DNA from: Pseudofrancisella aestuarii
GTDB lineage: Bacteria; Pseudomonadota; Gammaproteobacteria; Francisellales; Francisellaceae
NCBI RefSeq assembly: GCF_003574475.2
Contig: NZ_QLIS02000001.1
Location: 62,001 to 126,000 of the forward strand
Length of the DNA stretch: 64,000 bases
Reading direction: 5' to 3'
In this document: piece by piece, positions 45,487 through 55,635 of the stretch
How positions within the stretch are numbered: position 1 is the stretch's first letter
How the letters are laid out: every line of letters starts with the position of its first letter
The notes under the pieces: model-generated
Databases searched by the model: none
The model's input: only the letters and a program-made list of their open reading frames with translations
Told to the model about the DNA's origin: nothing
Made by a program: the position numbers and the translations under genes

Positions 45487-46747
45487 GCTTTGTTGTTTTA
45501 TCAACTATTACAGCAGTTGTCATTACTCCATGAATATTGATTGGAGTTCTAAATGTATCAACAATAGCATCTACACCAATTATTATAGCAATAAGTTCCC
45601 ATGGTAATCCAAAGTATGAGAATACTACTCCAGCTGCAACAAAAGCTGTTCCTGGAATCCCAGATACGCCAAGAGAAGCTAGCATACAGATAAACCCTAT
45701 TATTAATATTGTAGATATTGTGATGTCTACACCACTTATTTGCATTGCCATAATAGCCAAGGCCGCAGGGAAAACACCAGCGCAACCATTCATACCCAAA
45801 GTTGTACCTATAGTTGGAGCAAATGTTGAAACTGTTTCTGAAACTCCAAATTTACGTAGTCCTTCAATTGATAAAGGTAATGTACCCATACTTGATCTAG
45901 TTGTGGCTGCAACTAATAAAGCATTCCAAACACTCTTATAAAAAGTTTTTAGATTTGTTCTAAAAATAAGTAATAGAATAATATGCATTGCGAATACTAT
46001 TATTAAAGCAACATATATAGTGAAGATAAAATAAATAACAGTCATTATACATTCTTTATTTTGTCCTATACCCATTTTTATCATAAGAGCAAGTACACCA
46101 TAAGGAGTTAGAGCTATTATTATATTCGCTAGCTTTTTAACAACAAAAAATAGAGAATCAATGAAAGTTATAAATGGTTGAGCAAGCTCATGGTTTTCTC
46201 TATACGCTCTTAAAATTGCAAAGCCTAAAAGAATAGAGAATATAACAACAGCCATAACATTATTATTTGTCATATCAGAACTAATATTACTAGGAAAAAA
46301 ACCTAAAATAGTTTGAGCGAATGTTGATGTCTCTGGATTTGAATCTGGTGTTGCATTGTTTAAATTTATACCTAAGCCTGTATGCATAGATAATGCGACT
46401 AAAGCACCTATAATAGCACTAACCCCTGTCATTATTAGAAGAATACCTATAGTTTTATATGCTACCTTTATTATGTATGAGCCAGTATAGTTTTTAAGAT
46501 TTATAATAGAATGAACAATAGATGTTAATACTAGAGGTATTATTAACATTTTCAGTAAAGAAATGTAGCCATCACCTATAATAGATACTAATTGAGAAAA
46601 ATGATCATTATCACAATTTAATAAATTGTATATTAGACCTATCGTAATACCTACAACAAGGGCTAGTATTGTTCTGAAGTTAAAACTATAAGCTTTAATA
46701 TGTAGGTAAACAAATAATGCTAGTATTATTAAAAGAGCTATAAGCAT
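45479..46747 (-). CDS. Dicarboxylate/amino acid:cation symporter (DAACS family)
   Basis: A 422-residue transporter with about eight membrane helices and two re-entrant loops. [20 protein letters not shown] is the serine-rich HP1-like loop, [15 protein letters not shown] and [14 protein letters not shown] match HP2/TM7-8, and [15 protein letters not shown] is the substrate-binding TM8 end. The family carries glutamate, aspartate, serine or C4 dicarboxylates with Na+ or H+. I cannot say which. The 155-base gap to the divergent SIS gene contains a TATAAT for the other strand. Confidence 0.9.
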   Translation of the reverse strand: MLIALLIILALFVYLHIKAYSFNFRTILALVVGITIGLIYNLLNCDNDHFSQLVSIIGDGYISLLKMLIIPLVLTSIVHSIINLKNYTGSYIIKVAYKTIGILLIMTGVSAIIGALVALSMHTGLGINLNNATPDSNPETSTFAQTILGFFPSNISSDMTNNNVMAVVIFSILLGFAILRAYRENHELAQPFITFIDSLFFVVKKLANIIIALTPYGVLALMIKMGIGQNKECIMTVIYFIFTIYVALIIVFAMHIILLLIFRTNLKTFYKSVWNALLVAATTRSSMGTLPLSIEGLRKFGVSETVSTFAPTIGTTLGMNGCAGVFPAALAIMAMQISGVDITISTILIIGFICMLASLGVSGIPGTAFVAAGVVFSYFGLPWELIAIIIGVDAIVDTFRTPINIHGVMTTAVIVDKTTKPN

Positions 46748-46865
46748 TTGTTTTCCTTGTTTTATTGTAAAGAGATTGTTCTAATTCTACATTTTTTAAT
46801 GTTCTTTTCTAGCTATAATTTTAGCGAAATGAATTTTTTCATATGTAAATAATAAAAATGCTAGA

Positions 46866-46871
46866 TATAAT
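46866..46871 (+). promoter_or_regulatory. Candidate -10 box for the SIS-MFS operon
   Basis: TATAAT lies 32 bases before the ATG at 46903, with no good -35. AAGGGA lies 15 bases before the ATG, rather far for a ribosome-binding site. Confidence 0.35.
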
Positions 46872-46902
46872 GATATATAAGAAGGGATAACTTTTAAAAA
46901 AA

Positions 46903-47943
46903 ATGAAAAAAACAATAATGCAACATGAAGCAGAGAGCTCATGGGAAAAAGTTGAAAATCAATTAAGCCAAAATAAAGATCTAGTTAAAAATATAGTTAG
47001 GCAAGTTAAACAAAGAAATATCAAAAGGGTTATAACTATAGCTAGAGGAAGTTCTGATTGTGTTGCTAATTTTGCAAAATATTTATTTAATATTGAGCTT
47101 GGTTGGAGTGTGGCTTCATTACCGCCTTCAATTTCAACTATCTATGATAAAGAAATCGGTGATAAAGAAACTCTTGTAATAGCAATATCTCAATCAGGAG
47201 GTAGTCCAGATTTAAAGTTGGCATTAGAAAATTGTAAGAAAGCAGGGTGTTTAACTTTAAGTATAGTTAACAAAGAAGATTCTCCTTTAGCGAATGCTTC
47301 AGATTTAGTTTTACCAGTAAGAGCAGATGAAGAAAATGCAGTAGCAGCTACAAAAAGTTTTATAACATCATTAGTAGCTTTATTGGATATTGTTGCGGAA
47401 TATAAGCAAGATGATTATTTAATCTCCGAATTACAAAAATTACCAAGTAATTTAAAGCTAAGCTTAGAAAGTAAATGGGATGAAGCAATCTCTATATTAG
47501 AAAAACATAAGAGTATGTTTGTTATAGGTAGAGGATTTGGTTACCCAATAGCGCAAGAAATGGCTCTTAAGTTTAAAGAAACTTGTGGAATTCATGCAGA
47601 AGCTTTTAGTGGAGCAGAAGTGTTACATGGACCATTTGCTCTGATGAGCTCTGATTTTTCTTCTTTTATAATTTCTCAAAATGATAAAAGCTTGGAAGGT
47701 ACTATTAGTGTAGCTAATAGAGTAGCTGATCTTGATGTTGATACTATATTTGTTGGTTCAGAAAACATAGAAAATGATGTAAGAAAAGATTTGTTTTTAG
47801 ACATAAACATAAAAACCCATCCAATTTTAGAGCCAATTATTATAATTCAAAAATTCTATTTAATGGTTAATAATTTGGCTATCAAGCTAGGTAATAACCC
47901 TGACGCGCCTATTAATCTAAAAAAAGTTACAGAAACTATCTAA
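46903..47943 (+). CDS. SIS-domain amino-sugar isomerase/deaminase (NagB-II/GlmS isomerase-like)
   Basis: A 346-residue protein with two SIS domains, equivalent to the C-terminal isomerase half of GlmS. It begins MQHEAESSW; it has ARGSSDCVANFAKYLF, the phosphate-binding SQSGGSPDLK, VAATKSF, GRGFGYPIAQEMALKFKET and HAEAFSGAEVLHGP. Without the glutaminase domain, such proteins act as glucosamine-6-phosphate deaminases (NagB-II) or related ketose/aldose isomerases. It is followed 13 bases later by a sugar transporter gene, which supports use of an imported sugar or amino sugar. No nagA or kinase is in the window. Confidence 0.85.
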   Translation: MKKTIMQHEAESSWEKVENQLSQNKDLVKNIVRQVKQRNIKRVITIARGSSDCVANFAKYLFNIELGWSVASLPPSISTIYDKEIGDKETLVIAISQSGGSPDLKLALENCKKAGCLTLSIVNKEDSPLANASDLVLPVRADEENAVAATKSFITSLVALLDIVAEYKQDDYLISELQKLPSNLKLSLESKWDEAISILEKHKSMFVIGRGFGYPIAQEMALKFKETCGIHAEAFSGAEVLHGPFALMSSDFSSFIISQNDKSLEGTISVANRVADLDVDTIFVGSENIENDVRKDLFLDINIKTHPILEPIIIIQKFYLMVNNLAIKLGNNPDAPINLKKVTETI

Positions 47944-47956
47944 CAAGGATTATGAA

Positions 47957-49339
47957 ATGACAGAGGTAAATAAGCTAAGAATTTTTTTGATAGTCTTTTT
48001 GTCAGCGATGGGAGGAATGCTGTATGGTTATGATATAGGCATAATAGGAGGCGCATTACCTTTTATTAAATCTGAGCTAGGCATGACTGCCGCACAAGAG
48101 TCATTCTTAGGAGGTTCTGTCTTATATGGAGGAGCTTTTGCAATTCTTATTGGTGGTGTTTTAGCTGATTTATTTGGCCGAAGAAATATCATTACAGTCT
48201 CTGGTTTAATATTTACAGTATCAGTTTTTATGATTTATTTTTCTGAAAGCTATAACTTTCTTCTATTTTCAAGATTGGTTCAGGGTATAGCTGTTGGTTT
48301 TATATCTATAACTGTTCCATTATATCTGACAGAATCTGTTCCTAGTAAAATTAGAGGTTTAGCTGTTACATGCTTTCAGCTATTTTTGACTGCAGGAATA
48401 TTGATATCTGTAGCTATAAGCTTACTCTTTATATCACAAGATCCTATTACTGGTTTAGAGATTGGTGATTGGAGACATATGTTTCTTACAGCTATAGTTC
48501 CTGGTTTGATTGTATTTATAGGCGGTTTCTTTCTGATTAAGTCTCCTAGATGGTTAATTATGAAGAATAGAGAGGAAGAAGCAGAAAAAATACTTATCAA
48601 GACTATAGGTGTAGATGCAACAAAATTACAAATGCTAGAAGTTAAGGCTTTAATTGAAAAAACTAAAAATGAAGGAAGTTTGATATCAAGTCTTACAAAA
48701 AAACATTATTTATTGCCAATGTTAATCGTATTTTCAGTAGCAATTTTAGCTCAGATGACAGGAATAAATAGTATTTTACAGTATGCACCAACGATGTTGA
48801 AAGAAACAGGTTTGGGTTCTGTATATGCTGCTGTTGTCGGAGGTGTTGCAATAACTGGTCTTAACTTTGCTACAACTATAATAGCGGTACTAATTGCTGA
48901 TAAGATTGAGAGAAAGTTTGTTATAACTTTTGGGACACTTATGGTTTCTATAGTTTTACTTACCCTATCTGTTCTTATGTATACTATGCCAGATACTTCA
49001 GCTAAAGGTATGGCCTTACTTATAGGTTTTATTTTATATATATTTTTCTTTGCTATTGGTCCGGGAGCATATATATGGGTTATCATGTCAGAACTTTTAC
49101 CTACAAATATTAGAAGTAAGGGTTTGGCAGTAGCATTATTTTTAAATAGTATGGCTTCTGCGATTCTAGCTTCATCAGTAATGCCTATTACTCAACATTT
49201 TAACGGTAATTATGGTGTTATTCTTGGTATATGTGGTGTATGTACGCTAGTGTATAGTTTCATAGCATTTAAGTTTGTACCCAAAACAAATGGTTTATCA
49301 TTAGAAGAAATTGAGCAAGGTTTTGTTAAGAAGGATTAG
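47957..49339 (+). CDS. MFS sugar transporter (sugar porter family)
   Basis: A 460-residue protein with 12 membrane helices. GYDIGIIGGALPFI opens it, the sugar porter motifs GVLADLFGRR and PLYLTESVPSKIRG follow, then SPRWL (normally PESPRWL; here IKSPRWL). The second half has QMTGINSILQYAPTM, KIERKF, GPGAYIWVIMSELLPTNIRSKG and FVPKTNG. It is a likely proton-coupled symporter for a hexose or amino sugar. It lies downstream of the SIS protein in the same transcript. Substrate cannot be predicted. Confidence 0.9.
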   Translation: MTEVNKLRIFLIVFLSAMGGMLYGYDIGIIGGALPFIKSELGMTAAQESFLGGSVLYGGAFAILIGGVLADLFGRRNIITVSGLIFTVSVFMIYFSESYNFLLFSRLVQGIAVGFISITVPLYLTESVPSKIRGLAVTCFQLFLTAGILISVAISLLFISQDPITGLEIGDWRHMFLTAIVPGLIVFIGGFFLIKSPRWLIMKNREEEAEKILIKTIGVDATKLQMLEVKALIEKTKNEGSLISSLTKKHYLLPMLIVFSVAILAQMTGINSILQYAPTMLKETGLGSVYAAVVGGVAITGLNFATTIIAVLIADKIERKFVITFGTLMVSIVLLTLSVLMYTMPDTSAKGMALLIGFILYIFFFAIGPGAYIWVIMSELLPTNIRSKGLAVALFLNSMASAILASSVMPITQHFNGNYGVILGICGVCTLVYSFIAFKFVPKTNGLSLEEIEQGFVKKD

Positions 49340-49380
49340 CTAGTTATATATCAGTGTATTTCTCAGGGGTAGACATTTAT

Positions 49381-50127
49381 CTATGCAGGGTTATTAATAT
49401 CAATGAAAATATTTTCTAAATTAAATTTTTGAGCTAATAAATTTCCTAAAGCTCTAACACCTTCTTTTTCTGTGGCATGATGCCCAGCAGCAATATAGTT
49501 TATACCTAATTCTCTAGCAGAGTGAGTAGTTCTTTCAGAGATTTCTCCAGAAATAAAAGTATCTGCCCCAGCTTCATAAGCATACTCTATAAAGTCTTGA
49601 GCTCCTCCTGTACAAATAGCAATCTTATTATTTTTTGAATTTGCTTTTATAATAGTAGGTGTTCTATTTAGTTTATTAGAAATTAACTTTTCTAATTCTT
49701 CTATATTTAAATTACAGTCGCCAATAACAGAAATATCAGGAGAGCTTCCAGTAGAAAAAAACTCTATATTCTCAAGACCTAATTTTTTAGCTATTAGCAT
49801 GTTATTACCAACTTCTTTATGTCCATCTAAAGGTAAGTGATAAGCAAATAGATGTATTCCATTATTGATGAGTTTAGATATCCTATTATATTTCATACCT
49901 ATGATAGGATACGGTTCACCTTTCCAAAAATAACCATGATGGACTACAATAGCATCAGCATTGTTTTCTATGGCTTTATCTATAAGAGCTTCGCAAGCTG
50001 TAACACCAGTTATAACCTTTTTTATATCTCGATTTCCTTGAACTTGTAAACCATTTGGACAGTAGTCTTTAAATAAATCTATTTCTAGATATTTATTTAG
50101 AAAATTTTCTAGCTCTCTAAAGTTCAT
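49381..50127 (-). CDS. Nif3/YbgI (NIF3-like GTP cyclohydrolase I type 2) family protein
   Basis: A 248-residue family member of normal length. VVHHGYFWKGEP (metal-binding histidines), FAYHLPLDGHKEVGNN and the terminal AAGHHATEKEGVRALG provide the dinuclear metal site. The family is conserved, but its enzymatic role is unresolved; some members hydrolyse GTP-related substrates. It lies 41 bases from the convergent MFS gene and diverges from ispG across 93 bases. Confidence 0.92.
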   Translation of the reverse strand: MNFRELENFLNKYLEIDLFKDYCPNGLQVQGNRDIKKVITGVTACEALIDKAIENNADAIVVHHGYFWKGEPYPIIGMKYNRISKLINNGIHLFAYHLPLDGHKEVGNNMLIAKKLGLENIEFFSTGSSPDISVIGDCNLNIEELEKLISNKLNRTPTIIKANSKNNKIAICTGGAQDFIEYAYEAGADTFISGEISERTTHSARELGINYIAAGHHATEKEGVRALGNLLAQKFNLENIFIDINNPA

Positions 50128-50220
50128 GTAAAACCTCTTAAAATAATAGCTATGATGTTATAATGATTATATATATTTAGGTTTATTTTTCAAAAAAAGA
50201 AGAGGCTGAGTAGTAGCTTT

Positions 50221-51432
50221 ATGTATAAAACGAATGTCGTAAAAGTAGGCGATGTGTTAATAGGTGGTGAAAACCCTGTAGTTGTCCAATCAATGACGGA
50301 TACATATACTGCAGATATTGAAAAAACAGTTCAACAGATTTTAGCTTTACATAGAGCAGGAAGTGAGCTGGTAAGAATTACTGTTAATGATGAAGATGCC
50401 GCGAGTGCTGTACCAGAAATAAAACAAAGACTTGAGCAGGTAGGCTGTTTTGTGCCTTTAGTTGGGGATTTTCATTATAATGGGCACACTTTACTTACTA
50501 AATATCCAGAATGCGCTACAGCACTTGCAAAGTATAGAATAAATCCAGGTAACGTGGGTTTTGGAAAAAAGAAAGATACTCAATTTGCTCAGATAATAGA
50601 AATAGCAATCAAGAATAATAAGCCAGTAAGAATAGGTGTTAACTGGGGTAGTTTAGATCAAGCACTTTTAGCAAAATTAATAGATGAGAATGTTGCTAAA
50701 GAAAATCCATTACCTCTCAGAGAGGTTATGCATAAGGCGCTAATAACTTCAACTTTAGAAAGTGCTAAATATGCAGAAGATCTAGGTTTAGCAAAAGATA
50801 AGATTATTATTTCTTGTAAAGTTAGTGAGGTACAAGATCTTGTAGCAGTTTATCAGCAACTTGCTAAACAGTGTGATTATGCTTTACATCTTGGCTTAAC
50901 AGAAGCTGGCATGGGTACTAAAGGTATAGTAGCTAGTGCAGTAAGTTTAGGAATACTATTACAGCAAGGTATTGGAAATACTATAAGAGTTTCTTTAACT
51001 CCAGCTCCGAATGCTCCAAGAACAGAAGAAGTAAGAGTTTGTAGAGAGATATTACAAAATCTAGGGTTAAGAACTTTTACGCCAAGTGTGACATCATGTC
51101 CTGGATGTGGTCGTACTACAAGCTCATTCTTTAGGGTTTTAACTAGTGAAGTAAAAGATCATCTTGATACAAAAATGCATGAGTGGAAAGATGTTTATAA
51201 AGGTGTTGAAAAGCTTAAAGTTGCTGTGATGGGCTGTGTGGTAAATGGTCCTGGAGAGTCAAAAAATGCAGATATAGGAATCAGTTTGCCGGGAAGCGGT
51301 GAGTCTCCTGTAGCACCAGTATTTATAGATGGAAAAAAAGTTTATACTTTAAGAGGAGATAATATCTCTAAAGAGTTTATAGAAATTGTAGAAAACTATG
51401 TAAAAAATAAGTATGGTGTCCAATGTCAGTAA
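50221..51432 (+). CDS. ispG: 4-hydroxy-3-methylbut-2-enyl diphosphate synthase
   Basis: A 403-residue iron-sulfur enzyme of the MEP isoprenoid pathway (GcpE). [11 protein letters not shown] and HYNGHTLL lie in the N-terminal TIM barrel. The 4Fe-4S ligands are in [11 protein letters not shown] and GCVVNGPGE. It converts methylerythritol cyclodiphosphate to HMBPP. The ATG has only a weak purine-rich leader. It overlaps pgeF by 10 bases. Confidence 0.96.
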   Translation: MYKTNVVKVGDVLIGGENPVVVQSMTDTYTADIEKTVQQILALHRAGSELVRITVNDEDAASAVPEIKQRLEQVGCFVPLVGDFHYNGHTLLTKYPECATALAKYRINPGNVGFGKKKDTQFAQIIEIAIKNNKPVRIGVNWGSLDQALLAKLIDENVAKENPLPLREVMHKALITSTLESAKYAEDLGLAKDKIIISCKVSEVQDLVAVYQQLAKQCDYALHLGLTEAGMGTKGIVASAVSLGILLQQGIGNTIRVSLTPAPNAPRTEEVRVCREILQNLGLRTFTPSVTSCPGCGRTTSSFFRVLTSEVKDHLDTKMHEWKDVYKGVEKLKVAVMGCVVNGPGESKNADIGISLPGSGESPVAPVFIDGKKVYTLRGDNISKEFIEIVENYVKNKYGVQCQ

Positions 51433-52136
51433 TTTTTGTAAGTACTCATTTTCCTAAAATAAGACTAGGATATACAACTAACACTCAGGGCTTCAGTAGA
51501 GAAGCTTTTGCAAAATTTAACTTATCAGAGCAAGTTGGAGATGATCCTAAAGCTGTAAAAGATAATCGTCAGCTTTTTTCATCATATCTTAATAAGTTAG
51601 ATATCAAATGGCTTAATCAACAGCATACAAATATAGTTTCATACTTTGATATTTATAACGATGAGCCTAGTGATGCTATTTATACAGATAAACCAAATCA
51701 GGTTTGTATTACATTAACTGCTGATTGTTTACCAATTTTATTATTTGATAAGAAAAGATCTAAAGTTGCGGCAGTACATGCAGGCTGGCGGGGGCTAGCA
51801 AATGGAGTTTTAGAAGCGACGCTAAAAGAATTTGTCGGATATGATTTAGTTGCATGGCTTGGCCCATGTATTACTAATAAGTATTTTGAAGTTGGACAAG
51901 ATGTTTATGATATATATGTTGATAAACATGAAGATTATAAATATGCATTTAAGGCTATTGGCAATAATAAATACTTATTTGATATGAAGCTTGTCGCTAG
52001 AGATATTTTAATGAAAAATCACTGTTTAGATGTCATAGATTCAGGATTATGTACATATAGTGATAAGAGGCTTTATTCTTTCCGTAGAGATAATGTCACA
52101 GGTCGTTTAGCTAGTTTTATTTGGTTCGAAGAATAG
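51423..52136 (+). CDS. pgeF: Purine nucleoside/peptidoglycan-editing factor PgeF (YfiH, DUF152)
   Basis: A 237-residue laccase-like fold protein. [11 protein letters not shown] and [11 protein letters not shown] give the Cys and His metal residues, and [14 protein letters not shown] gives the second Cys. The family hydrolyses misincorporated L-Ser-containing cell-wall precursors (PgeF in Escherichia coli) and has purine nucleoside phosphorylase/adenosine deaminase activity in some members. It is translationally coupled to ispG and is 30 bases upstream of pepP. Confidence 0.9.
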   Translation: MSVIFVSTHFPKIRLGYTTNTQGFSREAFAKFNLSEQVGDDPKAVKDNRQLFSSYLNKLDIKWLNQQHTNIVSYFDIYNDEPSDAIYTDKPNQVCITLTADCLPILLFDKKRSKVAAVHAGWRGLANGVLEATLKEFVGYDLVAWLGPCITNKYFEVGQDVYDIYVDKHEDYKYAFKAIGNNKYLFDMKLVARDILMKNHCLDVIDSGLCTYSDKRLYSFRRDNVTGRLASFIWFEE

Positions 52137-52166
52137 TTTGTTTTAGTTTAATGTAAAAGGAATTTT

Positions 52167-53957
52167 ATGTCACAGAAGTTACAAGTTCTAAGAGAATTGA
52201 TGGCTGAAAAGGGATTTGATTATTATATTGTGCCATCGGTAGATGATCATAAGAATGAATATGTCCCAAAATGTTGGCAATATAGAGCTTGGATAAGTGG
52301 ATTTGATGGATCGGCAGGCGATGTGCTTGTTGGTATAGATAAGGCTTATCTTTCTACAGATGGTAGATATTTTTTGCAAGCTGAGAAACAATTAGATTCG
52401 AATGATTTTGAACTTATTAAACAAACAGGATTTGAGTCTGAAATAGCTAAGTGGCTATGGAAAAATGCTGGGGGCAAAACTATTGGTATAGATCCAGCTA
52501 AAATTGATTATAAAAAAGCTACTCAGTTGTTAGAGCTTTTACATGAGCATAACTATAATGTTGTGTTTGATGAAGAAAATCTCATACATAAAGCTCAAGA
52601 AAAGTTAAATGAGGTAGTTGATGTTCCTTGTACATTGATTGAAGAACATGGTATTCAGTACTCTGGCAGAAGTGTTTCTTCTAAAATAGAGGAGTTAAGA
52701 AATACTATAAAACAGACTAATTCAGATTTTTATGTTGACTCAAAATTAGATCATATAGCTTGGTTATTAAATATTAGAGGAAGGGATGTAGCATGTACTC
52801 CTTTAGTTATTAGCTATTTGTTTGTTTCTTTAGATAAAATTGTCTTATATGTAAATAGTGGCAAGATAACAGATGAAGTAAAAGATTATTTTGATGAAAA
52901 TAGAATTGAAGTAAGAGAATATAGTCAATTCTATGCAGATTTAGAAAGTACGTCTGGAAAATATTTATTAGATGGCGCTAATGTTAATTACAAAATAGTT
53001 AGAAATATTAATAAAAACCAAAATAGTAGCTGCTATGCACTAATGGTAGATACACCTGTTGGACTTAGTAAAGCATTAAAAAATCCTGTGGAGATAAATG
53101 GTGCTAAAGATGCTCATAGAAAAGATGCAGCAGCATTTATAAAGTGGTGGCATTGGTTAGAAAATAATTATCAAAACTTAGATGAGCTAACAGCACAAGC
53201 TAAGCTTTTTGAGTTTCGTTCTAAGCAGAAGAATTTTGTTGAAAATAGTTTTGACTATATTACTGGTTTTGCTGGTAATGGAGCTGTGATTCATTATAGA
53301 TCTTCTGAGAAAACAAATAAGAAGTTTGATGATGTAAGTCCTTTATTAACTGATTCAGGTGGTCAGTATAAAGATGGTACTACGGATGTAACTAGAGTTC
53401 TTCATTTTGGAAGACCAACTAAAGAACAAAGAAGATATTACACTTTAGTTTTAAAAGGACATCTTGGACTTGGTAGAGCGGTATTTCCTAAAGGGACTAA
53501 AGGCTCACAGCTTGATGTATTAGCAAGAGAGCATTTATGGCATTTTAGTGCTAACTATGCTCATGGTACAGGTCATGGGGTTGGTAGTTTCTTAGGAGTG
53601 CATGAAGGTCCTCAGTCTATTAGTGCAGCCTCTCAGCAAGAGCTTATGCCTGGTATGATCTTAAGTAATGAGCCAGGAGCTTATTTTAAAGATGATTTTG
53701 GTATAAGAATAGAAAACTTATGTTATGTAAGAGAAAGAAATGTAGATAGTCCAACTGGTCATGGACCTTTCTATTATTTTGAAGACTTAACTCTGATTCC
53801 TTATGAATTCAAGCTGATAGAAACAATAATGCTCACTTATACTGAGAAGAAAACTATAAATAACTATTATAGTAGAATTCGTAAAGAAGTACTTCCTCTC
53901 ATAGAAGAACAAGAAGTGAAAGACTTCTTACTATATAAAACAAGACATATTAAATAA
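52167..53957 (+). CDS. pepP: Xaa-Pro aminopeptidase, long (three-domain) form
   Basis: A 596-residue M24 metallopeptidase with two creatinase-like N-terminal domains (about 1-310) and a pita-bread catalytic domain. Metal residues appear in DSGGQYKDGTTDVTR, HGTGHGVGSFLGVHEGP, NEPGAYFKDDFGIRIENL and the final EDLTLIPYE. The long form is like eukaryotic and Bacteroides or Francisella aminopeptidase P, rather than 440-residue Escherichia coli PepP. It removes N-terminal residues before proline. It lacks a signal peptide, so it is probably cytosolic. AAAAGG lies before the ATG, and its TAA shares a base with the next ATG. Confidence 0.92.
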   Translation: MSQKLQVLRELMAEKGFDYYIVPSVDDHKNEYVPKCWQYRAWISGFDGSAGDVLVGIDKAYLSTDGRYFLQAEKQLDSNDFELIKQTGFESEIAKWLWKNAGGKTIGIDPAKIDYKKATQLLELLHEHNYNVVFDEENLIHKAQEKLNEVVDVPCTLIEEHGIQYSGRSVSSKIEELRNTIKQTNSDFYVDSKLDHIAWLLNIRGRDVACTPLVISYLFVSLDKIVLYVNSGKITDEVKDYFDENRIEVREYSQFYADLESTSGKYLLDGANVNYKIVRNINKNQNSSCYALMVDTPVGLSKALKNPVEINGAKDAHRKDAAAFIKWWHWLENNYQNLDELTAQAKLFEFRSKQKNFVENSFDYITGFAGNGAVIHYRSSEKTNKKFDDVSPLLTDSGGQYKDGTTDVTRVLHFGRPTKEQRRYYTLVLKGHLGLGRAVFPKGTKGSQLDVLAREHLWHFSANYAHGTGHGVGSFLGVHEGPQSISAASQQELMPGMILSNEPGAYFKDDFGIRIENLCYVRERNVDSPTGHGPFYYFEDLTLIPYEFKLIETIMLTYTEKKTINNYYSRIRKEVLPLIEEQEVKDFLLYKTRHIK

Positions 53958-54991
53958 TGAATAAAAAATACATTAAGATTTTTCTCTTCTTATTTCTTGC
54001 CATAACTGGTGGTTTTTCAGGCGCTTTCTTTGATAAATATAACTTAAAAGAAAAGTTTGTAAATTTTAGATATGAAATTTATCAGTTTTTCACACAGGAA
54101 AATAAAACTGATTCTTTAAATCAAGATGATGTAACTACACAACCAGAGCAGGAAGAAAAAACTAGCTTTTGGGCAAGGCTAGCTTCTGATAAAAAAGATG
54201 ATGCAGCAGCTGCAGCTCAGTTTGATGATTTAAAACAATATGCTCCAGAAAGGACTCTACCAGCAGTTACTAATTATTGTCATGATTTTCTAATATATGG
54301 AAATCCTAGTTTTAATGTAACTTCAGGCTTAGGAAAAGTTGATCTATATTTATGTCGAGATGGCTATGTTGCAGGTTACAACTATCAAACAAAAGAGCCT
54401 ACTTGGGTGGCATTTAAACTTACTAGTGCAAAAGTAGCAAATAAGAATGAAAGAGAGGATGCCTTTAGAGAAGATTCTGATGTTCCATTTGTTTATAGAG
54501 CTACATTATCAGATTATAAAAATTCTGGATATGATAGAGGGCATTTAGCATCTTATGCATCTATGGACTTTAGTAAAAAATCTGGGTATGAGTCTTTCTT
54601 ATTATCTAATATTGCACCACAAAAAGCGGGTCTAAATAGACAGGGGTGGGAGAGATTAGAAACTTATGAAAGGATTTGGGCAAATATGTATCAAAGTATA
54701 TATGTTTATACTGGACCTATTTATAAGAAAAAAACTATCCATAAAACGATTGGTGACAATAAAGTTGCTGTGCCTGATTATTTCTTCAAAATAATATATG
54801 TGCCATCTACAAATAAAGCTATAGCTTTTGTAATGCCTAATTCGAGTGTTGATAAAAAAGATGTTGATAAATATAGAGTTTCTATCAAAAGCATAGAAGA
54901 AAGGACTGGGCTAAATTTCTTATCACAAGTTTCTGATAGAGATAATGTGGTTGATAATGTTTCTCCTATGTGGAGAACGGCTTACACATAA
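53957..54991 (+). CDS. Membrane-anchored or secreted DNA/RNA non-specific endonuclease (NucA/EndoG-like)
   Basis: A 344-residue protein with an N-terminal hydrophobic segment (about 7-28) that may be a signal peptide or anchor. A polar linker (about 48-95) is rich in Q, D, K and A and includes KKDDAAAAAQ. The His-Me nuclease domain follows, with YDRGHLASYASM (catalytic histidine in the DRGH motif) and FLLSNIAPQKAGLNRQGW (metal-binding asparagine). It should degrade extracellular or periplasmic DNA and RNA for nutrition or defence. It begins at the last base of the pepP stop codon (TAATG), so translation is coupled, and it ends 1 base from the convergent small gene. Confidence 0.9.
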   Translation: MNKKYIKIFLFLFLAITGGFSGAFFDKYNLKEKFVNFRYEIYQFFTQENKTDSLNQDDVTTQPEQEEKTSFWARLASDKKDDAAAAAQFDDLKQYAPERTLPAVTNYCHDFLIYGNPSFNVTSGLGKVDLYLCRDGYVAGYNYQTKEPTWVAFKLTSAKVANKNEREDAFREDSDVPFVYRATLSDYKNSGYDRGHLASYASMDFSKKSGYESFLLSNIAPQKAGLNRQGWERLETYERIWANMYQSIYVYTGPIYKKKTIHKTIGDNKVAVPDYFFKIIYVPSTNKAIAFVMPNSSVDKKDVDKYRVSIKSIEERTGLNFLSQVSDRDNVVDNVSPMWRTAYT

Positions 54992-54992
54992 T

Positions 54993-55283
54993 CTAAACTT
55001 TAGTTTGCTCAATATACCAGTCACTTAAAGATATTACACAGTTACCATAACTTATTGACTGAAAAGAACCACCTTTATATACATAACTTACATTTTGACA
55101 TATTTTATTTCTTAGCTCTTGAAACTCTTCAGTATTATGATTTTTTATCTTATCTATAGCTTTATTGGATTCTTCAATTTTTGCTTTTAGGCATTGATTT
55201 ATTTCATAAGTATTTCCCTCATTGCATTCATTAGCGAATGAAAAAAATGGCAGGAGTAGAGCAATTAGCAATAATCTTTTCAT
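54993..55283 (-). CDS. Small exported protein, LprI/DUF1311-like
   Basis: A 96-residue protein. The signal peptide is residues 1-17 (ending FA). The mature part has four cysteines: NECNEG, NQCLKA, RNKICQ and YGNCVIS. The pattern ELRNKICQNVSYVYKGGS followed by C resembles DUF1311, whose best-studied member LprI inhibits lysozyme. The GGS-x(6-7)-C element and the disulfide spacing support this family. I infer a periplasmic role, perhaps as an inhibitor. It is on the minus strand and its stop lies 1 base from that of the nuclease gene. Confidence 0.65.
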   Translation of the reverse strand: MKRLLLIALLLPFFSFANECNEGNTYEINQCLKAKIEESNKAIDKIKNHNTEEFQELRNKICQNVSYVYKGGSFQSISYGNCVISLSDWYIEQTKV

Positions 55284-55388
55284 TAGTTTTATAAATATGA
55301 CTTTTTATAATTATATTACTTAAATTATTTAATATTTTAAATATAAGAAAAAGTTATTAACTTAATAAAATCAATATATTTAACATTT

Positions 55389-55408
55389 GTGTTACATGGG
55401 TATAACAT
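55389..55408 (+). promoter_or_regulatory. Promoter region with TGTTA/TAACA dyad before the 60-residue gene
   Basis: TATAAC (55401-55406) is a candidate -10, with TTTAAC at 55379-55384, 16 bases upstream, as a weak -35. TGTTA (55389-55393) and TAACA (55404-55408) form an inverted repeat around it. Confidence 0.35.
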
Positions 55409-55452
55409 AACAACCAAGAAAGACAGATACATAATTATAAAAGGTAAATAAA

Positions 55453-55635
55453 ATGAAAAAGATAATCAGTTTAATGTTAGTAAGTAGTTTATTAGTAATG
55501 CCAGTTTATTCAATTGCTTTAGCAAGTGTGAGTTCTTACAGACCTTCAGTTGTGTTCAAACATGCTTCACAAGGTATAGACAGTTATGGTCAAGATCGTT
55601 ATTTTGATCAAGTAGATAATATACAAATAAGATAG
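55453..55635 (+). CDS. Tiny secreted protein of unknown function
   Basis: A 60-residue protein. A clear signal peptide (MKKIISLMLVSSLLVMPVYS, about 1-24, ending ALA) leaves about 35 mature residues with SYRPSVVFKHASQ and GQDRYFDQVD. No cysteines and no known motif are present. AAGG lies before the ATG, and a promoter with a dyad lies upstream. It stands alone between a convergent and a divergent neighbour. Coding seems likely because of the textbook signal peptide, but homologues are needed to be sure. Confidence 0.6.
   Translation: MKKIISLMLVSSLLVMPVYSIALASVSSYRPSVVFKHASQGIDSYGQDRYFDQVDNIQIR

Noticed and set aside
48751-49086. 111-codon antisense frame inside the MFS gene
   Set aside because: It is antisense to a strong transporter gene, with no ribosome-binding site and no recognisable protein character; the same holds for the other antisense frames inside genes, such as 34342-34662 and 45537-45941.
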